NCBI RefSeq assembly: GCF_033807715.1 | Contig: NC_084610.1 | Location: 2,413,501-2,477,500, forward strand | Source of the DNA: Cololabis saira | Lineage: Eukaryota > Chordata > Actinopteri > Beloniformes > Belonidae | DNA length: 64,000 bases | Direction of reading: 5' to 3' | Shown: positions 55,401 through 64,000 of the stretch, piece by piece | How the letters are laid out: every line of letters starts with the position of its first letter | Numbering within the stretch: position 1 is the stretch's first letter | The notes under the pieces: generated by a model | What the model was told of the DNA's origin: nothing | Databases searched by the model: none | Seen by the model: only the letters and a program-made list of their open reading frames with translations | Made by a program: the position numbers and the translations under genes

Positions 55401-56948
55401 CCTGGTTTCAGCTTTACTAGTCCTGGTTTCAGCTTTACTAGTCCTGGTTTCAGTTCTACTAGTCCTGGTTTCAGTTACTAGTCCTGGTTTCAGCTCTACT
55501 AGTCCTGGTTTCAGTTACTAGTCCTGGTTCCAGCTCTACTAGTCCTGGTTCCAGCTTTACTAGTCCTGGTTCCAGCTTTACTAGTCCTGGTTTCAGGTCT
55601 ACTAGTCCTGGTTTCAGCTTTACTAGTCCTGGTTTCAGTTACTAGTCCTGGTTTCAGTTAAACTAGTCCTGGTTTCAGCTCTACTAGTCCTGGTTTCAGC
55701 TTTACTAGTCCTGGTTTCAGTTCTACTAGTCCTGGTTTCAGTTACTAGTCCTGGTTTCAGCTCTACTAGTCCTGGTTCCAGTTCTACTAGTCCTGGTTTC
55801 AGCTCTACTAGTCCTGGTTTCAGCTTTACTAGTCCTGGTTTCAGTTCTACTAGTCCTGGTTCCAGCTTTACTATTCCTGGTTTCAGTTCTACTAGTCCTG
55901 GTTTCAGCTTTACTAGTCCTGGTTTCAGCTTTACTAGTCCTGGTTTCAGCTTTACTAGTCCTGGTTTCAGCTTTACTAGTCCTGGTTTCAGTTCTACTAG
56001 TCCTGGTTTCAGCTTTACTAGTCCTGGTTTCAGTTCTACTAGTCCTGGTTTCAGTTACTAGTCCTGGTTTCAGTTCTACTAGTCCTGGTTTCAGCTTTAC
56101 TAGTCCTGGTTTCAGCTCCACTAGTCCTGGTTTCAGCTTTACTAGTCCTGGTTTCAGCTCTACTAGTCCTGGTTTCAGTTACTAGTCCTGGTTTCAGTTC
56201 TACTAGTCCTGGTTCCAGCTTTACTAGTCCTGGTTTCAGTTCTACTAGTCCTGGTTCCAGCTTTACTAGTCCTGGTTTCAGCTCTACTAGTCCTGGTTTC
56301 AGTTACTAGTCCTGGTTTCAGATCTACTAGTCCAGGTTTCAGTTCTACTAGTCCTGGTTCCAGCTTTACTAGTCCTGGTTTCAGTTCTACTAGTCCAGGT
56401 TTCAGTTCTACTAGTCCTGGTTCCAGCTTTACTAGTCCTGGTTTCAGTTCTACTAGTCCTGGTTCCAGCTTTACTAGTCCTGTTTCCAGCTTTACTAGTC
56501 CTGTTTCCAGCTGTACTAGTCCTGGTTCCAGCTTTACTAGTCCTGGTTCCAGCTTTACTAGTCCCGGTTCCAGCTTTACTAGTCCTGGTTTCAGCTTTAC
56601 TAGTCCCGGTTCCAGCTTTACTAGTCCTGGTTCCGGTTCCAGCTTTACTAGTCCTGGTTCCAGCTTTACTAGTCCTGGTTCCAGATCTACTAGTCCTGGT
56701 TCCAGCTTTACTAGTCCTGGTTTCAGCTTTACTAGTCCTGGTTCCAGCTTTACTAGTCCTTGTTCCGGTTCCAGCTTTACTAGTCCTGGTTTCAGCTTTA
56801 CTAGTCCTGGTTCCAGCTTTACTAGTCCTGGTTCCGGTTCCAGCTTTACTAGTCCTGGTTCCAGCTTTACTAGTCCTGGTTCCAACTTTACTAGTCCTGG
56901 TTCCAGCTTTACTAGTCCTGGTTTCAGCTCTACTAGTCCAGGTTTCAG
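49462..56948. repeat. 7.5-kb satellite of ACTAGTCCTGGTTTCAGCTTT units
   Basis: Tandem 21-bp units, plus 18-bp variants (TTACTAGTCCTGGTTTCAG), with most differences at the positions TTTCAG/TTCCAG and CTTT/CTCT/TTCT. Most units contain the palindrome ACTAGT. Longer blocks recur about 1.6 kb apart: AGCTTTACCAGTCC at 50501 and 52100. Open frames of Lys-Pro-Gly-Leu-Val heptads are by-products of the 21-bp period. It fills the intron between the 49104 exon and the microexon at 57121. Confidence 0.97.
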
Positions 56949-57120
56949 GCTGATAACTTTTCAGTTTGGAAAAATCATGTTGATTTAGTTGCAAAATAAT
57001 GCAGATTTAATTTTATGTGAAGCTGCAGATTGAAAATACAAGAGCTAAGACCCAAACTAGGAACCTAGAAACCACATTTTATCATCTGTTACCTTCTTAG
57101 ATGAAGAAAAGAAGCCATAC

Positions 57121-57155
57121 CTGCAGATCTCCACGCAAACGACTTCTCGGATGAG
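57121..57155 (-). CDS. pkp4: pkp4 35-nt microexon
   Basis: This is a 35-nt exon on the minus strand with an acceptor ending GCTGAAG and a donor CTGCAG|GTATGG. It takes two bases from the previous exon, reads SSSEKSFAWRSAG across both junctions, and leaves one base for the next exon, so it fits both neighbouring phases exactly. Plakophilin-4 has a comparable Ser-Ser-Thr-Glu-Lys-Ser-Phe-Pro-Trp-Arg-Ser segment just after the coiled coil, which is the main reason for calling it. Its acceptor has only a modest pyrimidine tract. It lies 173 bp from the edge of the 7.5-kb satellite in the downstream intron. Skipping it would shift the frame, because 35 is not a multiple of three. Confidence 0.82.
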
Positions 57156-57559
57156 CTTCAGCGTCAGAACAGAGGAGGAAACGGAGGAGACAAGAGAGCA
57201 GAGTATAAATCACATTTAAACCAGAGCAGGAAGGAAGGCGGGAGTCATTTAACTTCACTATTCATCTCATCTAAGACGAAGCAGAAGCTTCTGAGAGGCT
57301 CCATTTACTTCTGAATGATAAATCATGGAGGGTCCTGCAGACCCAGATAGTCGTCCATCACGTTACATCACATCAGCATTTTACCCTGATGTCTGTTGAT
57401 ACCTGCTGTTGGACACTTTTGGTTTTCGTGTTCAACAGTCGCAAAAATCAGTCTTTGTGAAGATGAACGTCCTGATTCTACAGAAGAGTATTAGAGCCAG
57501 GCAGGAGAAAAATACAAATAATATTTTAGAGGAGGCAGATTTTTTTTTTTACATTATAC

Positions 57560-57970
57560 ACTTTAAGAAAAAAGTTGAAATGTCGAGATTCATGTTGAAG
57601 TACAATTTCAAGAAAAAAGTGGAAATGTTGAGAAAAAAGTCAAAATTTCGTGAATAAAGTTGAAATGTTGAGAAAAAAGGCGAACAACAAGGTTCAGAAT
57701 ACAAGAATTGGCTTTACGATGTTGATTTGAAACACATATCACACATATGCAGTTGCATAACTTCAGAAACACCCCCTTAACGTTCCACTCTAAGGATGTA
57801 AGTTAGTTAGTTAGTTAGTTTAGCTGTCAGTCGCTCTCCTAACTGGATTTGATGTGCCAGAAGAGACATTTCCACTTTATTCACCAAATTGTATTTCAAC
57901 TTTATTCACAAAATTTCAACTTTATTCTTGAAATTGTATTTCAACATTAATCTCGACATTTCAACTTTGT
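57560..57970. repeat. AAAAAGTCGAAATGTTGAG repeats, inverted around 57.75 kb
   Basis: 57565-57680 has forward AAAAAGT(T/C)GAAATG units and 57865-57970 the reverse, with matching outer sequence (AAAATACAAATAATATTTTA / TAAAATATTATTTGTATTTT, 57510 and 57996). This is a degenerate fold-back relative of the filler in the 17143 and 58811 hAT elements. Confidence 0.65.
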
Positions 57971-58334
57971 GCATAATGAAAGAAAAATCTGCCTCCTCTA
58001 AAATATTATTTGTATTTTTCTCTTGCCTGGCTCTAATACTCTTCTGTAGAATCAGGACGTTCAACTTCACAAATACTGACTTTTCCGACTGTTTCATCTG
58101 TTATGAATGAAAATAATTTAACTCCTTTCAAATCCAACTATTGGAGGTCAGTGTGCGTCAGCGCCCACGTAGCTCAGTGCACACGGAAACTGAATCCTCA
58201 TGGCCAAAGTGAACTGACGGGCGTCTGTCAAACCCCCATCAGTTCAGGCGTTATCCACTGAAGAGGAAGTAAATGGTTGCAAGATGCCGACAGAAACCCG
58301 TCATGAAGACTTGGACACAGACACACACGCCCGC

Positions 58335-59450
58335 CGATAGGGGGGGACAAACGGGTCTGTTGTTCCGGGCCCAGGGTAGGGGGGGGGGGCAGAACTGGGC
58401 CCTCATTAAATTATGGAATCATTTTTCAAAATGTTTCAAAATATGCCTATTTGTGGAAAAAATATGTAGTATTTGAGTTACATAAAAGCTTGTTATTTGT
58501 TTTCTTCCTAATTGTCCTTGAAATAGTGGTCAAGAACCCCCAACACTAAAATGGTTTGGCCACTGATCAAAATTTGATGTTTATCATTTAATTTAAAGTT
58601 CAGTGCGCTCAAAATGTCCGGTCAGCACAAGTCCGGTGCTCAGAAAAGAAGAGAAAAGAGAAGAAGAAAATAGAGGCCTCATAGATTCTCTACACAAATA
58701 TTTTAAAAAGGTGGTGACGGTGAAGCTGGAATTAATAAAGTCAGCGTAGAGCAAGGTAAGAAACAGTTACAACGTTTACCAACCTTGTAACTTAACCTAT
58801 CTTGCTAGCTCAGGGGTCAGCAACCCGGGGCTCTAGAGCCGCATGTGGCTCTTTAGCGCCGCCCTAGTGGCTCCTGGAGCAAAAATGTTTGACCTTTTTT
58901 TTTCCTTTTTTTCTTCTTTTTTTTCCTCTTTATTTTCTCTTTTTTTCCTTTTTTCAGCTTTTTCTTCCCTTTTTTTCCTTCTTTTTTCTTCTTTTTTCCT
59001 TTCCTTTTTAATTTCGACATTTTGACTTTATTCTCGACATTTCTACTTTTGTCTCGAAATTTTGACTTTTTTCTCGACATTTCCACTTTTTACTCGACAT
59101 TTCAACTTTCTTCTCGAGATTGTACTTCAACATTAATTTCGACATTTCGACTTTTTTCTCAACATTTCCACATTTTTCTCAACATTTGGCCTTTCGCCAT
59201 TTGCCTTCATTCTAAGGCTGATACAAGACTTTTCATTTTTTGCGGCTCCAGACATATTTGTTTTTTGTGTTTTTGGTCCAATATGGCTCTAAAACATTTT
59301 GGCTTGCCGACCCCTGGACTAGCTCTAATGTTAACATCCATTAGCTTGTATAAAAACCTGAAGAGCCGAGGGAGAGGAGAGGAAGAGGAGGAGGAGAGAT
59401 CCGGGCCCAGGGGGGCCCATCTTAGATTATTTTGTCCGGGGCCCCGGCAA
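58335..59450. mobile_element. non-autonomous hAT fragment with transposase N-terminus, carrying a nested hAT
   Basis: The plus strand near 58612 encodes MSGQHKSGAQKRREKRRRK, the basic start typical of ZMYM-like hAT transposases. The rest is missing. Its outer edges have GGGGGACAAACGGG and TTTGTCCGGGGCCCC. The element at 58811-59316 is inserted within it. Confidence 0.6.
58811..59316. mobile_element. hAT MITE with CAGGGGTCAGCAACCC ends
   Basis: CAGGGGTCAGCAACCC at the left, GGCTTGCCGACCCCTG at the right, TGCTAGCT and GACTAGCT outside (6 of 8 matching). It is the inverse of the 17143-20297 hAT without its LTR insertion, including TTTTTCTCGACATTT filler. Confidence 0.8.
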
Positions 59451-59493
59451 GACTGTCAGCTGGCCTGCACACACACACCATCCTCAAACCTAC

Positions 59494-59606
59494 CTGCTAC
59501 TGTCGGCTGCAGGTGACTCGGCTCCCAGCATGCACCTCTCCAGCTGGCTGGCCACGATCTGCCGCTCCTCCTCCAGCTCTCGAGTCAGCCGCTCGAACTG
59601 GAGCTC
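59494..59606 (-). CDS. pkp4: pkp4 exon, N-terminal coiled coil (first visible exon)
   Basis: The minus strand reads a 113-nt exon opening at codon phase 0 after a CCCCGCAG acceptor and ending two bases into a codon before GTAGG. It encodes 37 residues, including [16 protein letters not shown] and IVASQLERC, a heptad-rich segment matching the short N-terminal coiled coil of plakophilin-4 and the delta-catenins, which binds regulatory partners at cell junctions. The exon ends in a Ser-rich stretch that continues into the 35-nt microexon at 57121. The preceding exon with the start codon was not found up to base 64000. Gene and frame are secure because all downstream exons join in phase. The paralogues ctnnd2 and arvcf have similar coiled coils, so the gene name rests mainly on the armadillo exons. 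Confidence 0.88.
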
Positions 59607-59901
59607 CTGCGGGGAGACACGAGCAGCGATTACAAGCCGGCGCCGCCACCACGCTGAACTTTGAGCCTCTCTCCTCAGACCTCAGCGATGCCCCTCGGAA
59701 TTCAGCGGAAAAGCCCATTTTGTGCTCCGTCTGCTCGGCGTGACTGATTCCCTCACCGTCTGTGAACTCGCCGCGACGCCGCTGGAGACCATTCAACCCT
59801 CTTTTTAAACAGCAAAGCCTTAAAACTCAACGATAACGTGCAGTTTTCAGGGAAGAGCATTTCAGAAATGTGACAGTTTAGTGATAGAAATCACACACAA
59901 C

Positions 59902-60623
59902 CAGAGCTGGTAGAGGAGCAAAAAATTGTACTCAAGTAAAAGTACTGTTACTTCAGAATAATATGACTCAAGTAGAAGTAAAAAGTATTACTCAAATAAT
60001 TACTCGAGTAAAAGTAAAAAAGTACTTGGTGAAAAAACTACTCAAGTACTGAGTAACTGTTGAGTAACGTCTGATTTATTTTTTTAACACAACCATTCAA
60101 ACAGACAAAAGTACAAAATAATCATCTTCAGCCAAATTAAATCAATAAAATAATAAAATAAATTAAAATTAATACAAAATAGCTTAAATTAAAATAATTT
60201 TAAAGTAAATTCAAGTACTTTAATAAATAATAAAATTAATAAAATAACAGAATAAAAAAATAAATTAACCACAAGTAGCACAACATTTCCAGCATTTGTA
60301 CTTTTCTTTTTTAACCAGAAACTCTGTGTGTGTTTGAGTCTGTGTAAATGTGACAAAACATGCAAAAACAAACATTTTTCCCAAAGAATCACCCAGTGAT
60401 GTCATGAGATTGACGCGTACGTGGATAAAAGGGATAAAAGAAAAGTAACAGCTCAACGTAGCCTAATGTAGCGGAGGAAGAGGAACAGTTTCTTCTTCAC
60501 AAATCTACTCAAGTAAAAGTCAAAAGTATAGTGATTCAAAACTACTCCTAAAAGTTAAACATTTCCCAAAACTTACTCAAGTAAATGTAATGGAGTAAAT
60601 GTAACTCGTTACTACCACCTCTG
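59902..60623. mobile_element. hAT-like TACTTTTACTT element, copy 4
   Basis: CAGAGCTGGTAGAGGAGC to ACTACCACCTCTG, flanked by CACACAAC and CACACAAT (7 of 8). Reverse complement of the 14751 copy. Confidence 0.85.
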
Positions 60624-60934
60624 CACACAATGTAGCCTAAAGCTCGGTGGGTGTTTCATACACGAGACTGGAGAAGAAGAACTGGACAAACGCTGTGACA
60701 ACATCAACAGATTTTATCTTATTTTTGCCTCTAAGCAGCGAGAGGAAGCTTGTGTGTTTTCATCTGGACCTCATGAGTAAAGGAGTGATTTTACAGCTGA
60801 TGGTGGAAACGACGTCTCGGCTCGCAAGAAAAAACTAACATTTATTAATAATTGATAGCAGTGGTGTTACCAGGATGCCAGCTGTGGGGGGGCCAGAGCA
60901 AAGCAATTCCTGGATAGCAAATCACTCCGCATTC

Positions 60935-61790
60935 TGTTCTGTTCCCTGGTTTTGCCTTATCTAAGTTACTGTTTAGAGGTTTGGGGAAATACGTATAAAA
61001 GTTCACTGCAACCACTATTCATACTGCAGAAAAGAGCCATAAGGATCATTCATAAGGCTGGTTTTCGTGAACACACCAATTTCTTACTCTTCAATTCTAA
61101 AATAATCAAATTTTTTGACATAGTAGAATTCCAAACCGCACAATTCATATATAAAGCTAGGAACAACTTATTACCATCTCACTTACAGGAAATTATAGGA
61201 AGTTTTATGACAGAGAGGGGGGGGGTTATAATTTAAGGGGTTCTCTAAATTTTAAGACGTGCAGAACACGAACAACAATGAAAACATTTTCTATATCAGT
61301 CAGTGGTAGGGCTGGGCGATTTTGGACAAAAATAAAATCCCGATTTTTTTCTCTGAAAACCCGATTTTCGATTTCGATTTTTTTGGTAAAACTACAAAGA
61401 CAATGGAATAAATTGTTTCAAATATTTTATCTTTATTTTTAAAGAAAAATAGCAAACAAATTTCCCTATTGGGAATGAAGTGCAGTTGAAAGATACTGTA
61501 AATCCTCCTTGAGTTTAGTAAAGTGACAACATTTACCATTTTCTTGACCAAACAAAGACTAGACGAGCTCTGTCTGTAATGCAGCTGCAAAAAAGGAAAA
61601 TCCATTTTCCTTTTTTTAACGTCTTTATTAATAAATCCGATTTAGATTTAAAATCGATTAATCGCACAGACCTAGTCAGTGGAGTTAAACTATGGAACAG
61701 AATGGATTCAGAATTAAAACAATGTCCAGTTTAAAAACAAATACAAAAACATGATTTTCACGAGGTACAAAGAGGACGGGGTTTAGCGGC
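60935..61790 (+). pseudogene. LINE reverse-transcriptase C-terminal fragment, split by a hAT MITE
   Basis: The frame 60952-61236 reads PYLSYCLEVWGNTYKSSLQP, LFILQKRAIRIIHKAGFREH and QFIYKARNNLLPSHLQ, the C-terminal domain of a jockey/CR1-like fish LINE. After the insertion at 61307-61674 the sequence resumes GTTAAACTATGGAACAGAAT (VKLWNRM), the usual continuation. Confidence 0.75.
61307..61674. mobile_element. hAT MITE with TAGGGCTGGGCGATTTT ends
   Basis: 368 bp. Left end TAGGGCTGGGCGATTTTGG, right end AATCGCACAGACCTA, with a perfect 8-bp duplication GTCAGTGG (61299-61306, 61675-61682). Sub-terminal AATCGATT/CCCGATTTT motifs. Confidence 0.9.
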
Positions 61791-62728
61791 TTTTAGGGGC
61801 CTGATATAACACTAGTGGGTGAATTTGCTCTGAAGGAGCACGGGCGCCTAATCACTGACGTGCTGCTGTTATTAATCATATGCATTACGCATAAACGCTG
61901 TTAAATACTGAAAATGCACACTCAAAATCATTTCTCCCCCGTCGCTTTGGGACATCACATGCGTGCCCAAACTGCCATCAACACTACCCAGTTTTCCTTG
62001 GGTGGGCAGAGCGTGTCCTAGGTGGCACTGCCCACCCCTGCCCCCCCCGGTAACGCCCCCGATTGATAGAGCGGGAAAATATGTTGATACAGAAGTCCGA
62101 ACGGTTTCCATGAAAGAACATAAACGAGTCGCTGGAAGAATCTTTCAAGACTTCATGATTTCAGACTTCAGGCTTTTATCGCCAATTTATATGAGACTGC
62201 AGCTGTTAGCGGTGGCGGGTCGCCGTGCTCCTGCTCCATGACGGTCCATCTGCTGCCGCTTCTGAGGCTGACGCTCATTTAGTCTTTAACGCAGGAGAAA
62301 GTAAAGGAGGAGAAGAGGAGGAACACGATCCAAGTCAAACTTCTGAAGAGTCAAGAAAAAGCTTCAAGATCGGTGAATCAAAGCACAACCTGCAAAAGCA
62401 GGACGGAGGAGAGGAAGAGGAATGACGAGGAACCGGACTTCACTGCAGCGTTTCAGCTGCTTAAGAAACAGGAAAAGTCACATTTTTGCTCCAAATATAA
62501 TCCTGTAAAAATCAATGAATGATGAAGTTTTCACTGTTTTCATTTCAAAAATATCTTACACAACTGTGTGTTTGGTTCTGTGGCTCTGAAATGTTAAATT
62601 AGTGCTGATCTGATCAAACATTTCCTTTATAGATCGATACAAGACTTCAGAGAGGATTAATCAATAAAATCAGATGATTCTCACAAACCTCAGACCTAGG
62701 ATGCTCCGACCTTCATCCCTCCATCCCC

Positions 62729-62731
<3 letters not shown>
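61791..62731. other. intron or upstream region, no exon recognised
   Basis: I searched the minus strand by eye for the exon expected to end in a Lys-Glu-Gln before the coiled coil and did not find it. 62225-62425 (plus) has a short Glu-rich frame without family resemblance. Confidence 0.45.

Positions 62732-62811
<80 letters not shown>
62732..62811. repeat. (TA)n microsatellite
   Basis: About 40 TA units, directly joined to the ATCC-type array. Confidence 0.95.
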
Positions 62812-62813
<2 letters not shown>

Positions 62814-64000
62814 TTCCATCCATTTACCATCAACTATCATCCATCAAATAATAAATTCATCCTTCCATCAGTTCATTTATCATCCATCCATCCTTCATCC
62901 ACCGATCATTATTCATCCTTAATCCATCCATCCATCATTCATCCTTCCATCCATCCATGCATTATCGCCCATCATCATACATTCTTCTATCCCCCATCTA
63001 TCCATTTACCCAGAATCTTTCATCCATCAAACTTCATTCATCCTTCCATCAGTTCATTTATCATCTATTCGTCCATAATCCATCCATCAATAATCATCCA
63101 TCTGTCTTTCCATCCATTTATCTACCTGTCTGTCTGTCCATCCATCCATCATCCATCCATCCATCATCCATCCATCCATCCATCAATAATCCATCCATCA
63201 TCCATCCATCCATCATCCATCCATCCATCCATCATCCATCCATCCATCCATCCATCATCCATCCATCCATCCATCATCCATCCATCCATCATCCATCCAT
63301 CCATCCATCCATCATCCATCCATCCATCATCCATCCATCCATCATCCATCCATCCATCCAACAATCCAACCATCCATCATCCATCCATCCATCCATCATC
63401 CATCCATCCATCCATCCATCCATCCATCATCCATCCATCCATCCATCATCCATCCATCCATCCATCCATCCATCCATCCATCATCCATCATCCATCATCC
63501 ATCCATCATCCATCCATCCATCCATCCATCCATCCATCCATCCATCCATCCATCCATCATCCATCCATCCATCCATCATCCATCCATCCATCCATCCATC
63601 CATCCATCCATCATCCATCATCCATCCATCCATCCATCATCCATCCATCCATCCATCCATCCATCCATCCAACAATCCAACCATCCATCATCCATCCATC
63701 ATCCATCCATCCATCCAACAATCCAACCATCCATCATCCATCCATCCATCCATCCATCCATCATCCATCCATCCATCCATCCAACAATCCAACCATCCAT
63801 CATCCATCCATCTCTCCCTCCTTCCATCCATCCATCCATCCATCCATCATCCATCCATCCATCATCCATCCATCCATCCATCCATCCATCCATCATCCAT
63901 CCATCCATCCATCCATCCATCATCCATCCATCCATCCATCCATCCATCCATCATCCATCATCCATCCATCCATCCATCTCTCCCTCCTTCCATCCATCCA
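62812..64000. repeat. (ATCC)n / CATCCATCATCC array running off the window
   Basis: Degenerate to about 63130, then near-perfect CATC/ATCC tetramers with CATCATCC phase jumps and recurring CAACAATCCAACCATC blocks (63358, 63668, 63715, 63780). The Trp-Met-Asp frames on the minus strand are artefacts. Confidence 0.95.

Noticed and set aside
49462..56948. Lys-Pro-Gly-Leu-Val repeat proteins, or a CRISPR-like array
   Set aside because: Units are contiguous 18-21-mers without unique spacers, and the frames follow from the 21-bp period; stops appear wherever an 18-bp variant with TTACTAG occurs.
61872..62270. Possible first pkp4 exon on the minus strand
   Set aside because: No frame ending in the expected Lys-Glu-Gln followed by a donor in phase 0 was found; the short ATG frames there do not resemble the family.
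62225..62425. Glu-rich 66-codon plus-strand frame as a gene
   Set aside because: No family resemblance, no splice or promoter support, and low complexity.
63164..63947. Trp-Met-Asp-Gly repeat proteins
   Set aside because: Translations of the ATCC array.

Overview
The window looks like vertebrate, almost certainly teleost fish, genomic DNA. It holds one recognisable protein-coding gene, read on the minus strand and split over 14 small exons. The rest is intron, crowded with teleost-type transposons, microsatellites and minisatellites. There are no bacterial-style operons, and I saw no tRNA, rRNA or CRISPR array. The gene is best called plakophilin-4 (pkp4, also p0071), a p120-catenin family armadillo protein of adherens junctions and desmosomes. 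The exons run from 59606 (a coiled coil near the N-terminus) down to 3803 (late armadillo repeats). All have GT-AG boundaries and their phases chain without a break: 2413 nt, or 804 codons plus one base. The start codon and first coding exon(s) lie beyond, or unrecognised near, the right edge. The last armadillo repeats, the C-terminus and the 3' UTR lie to the left of base 1.

Region by region. 1-3802 is the most downstream visible intron: a PIF/Harbinger-like element inside a GT microsatellite, then a retroposon whose ORF encodes a membrane-plus-coiled-coil protein and which abuts a splice donor. 3803-7157 carries four exons, an L1 fragment, and an exon framed by opposed GT and CA microsatellites. 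7158-16718 is mostly DNA transposons (hAT, Harbinger-like, TA-target elements, palindromic MITEs, a fold-back element) around one exon. At 15.6-16.7 kb lies a minisatellite whose 23-bp unit copies an exon end together with its 5' splice site. 17143-20297 is a hAT element holding a complete 2.5-kb LTR retroelement whose interior is one 615-codon proline-rich frame. 20.9-22.9 kb is a three-level transposon nest. 24-30 kb has three exons, a 1-kb hAT element and a 12-bp minisatellite against a splice donor. 30-42 kb is a long intron of LINE, hAT, solo-LTR and MITE debris. 42-49.2 kb has three exons and a miniature LTR element. 49.46-56.95 kb is a 7.5-kb satellite of 18-21-bp units with about 1.6-kb higher-order periodicity, next to a 35-nt microexon. 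57-64 kb has the most 5' visible exon, further hAT and LINE copies, and a terminal ATCC array.

The main theme is repeat encroachment on splice sites. At six of the 14 exons a transposon, microsatellite or minisatellite begins within about 50 nt downstream of the 5' splice site, and in one case the splice site itself has been amplified. Family names rest on remembered similarity and on structural hallmarks seen here (terminal repeats, target-site duplications). No database search was run.
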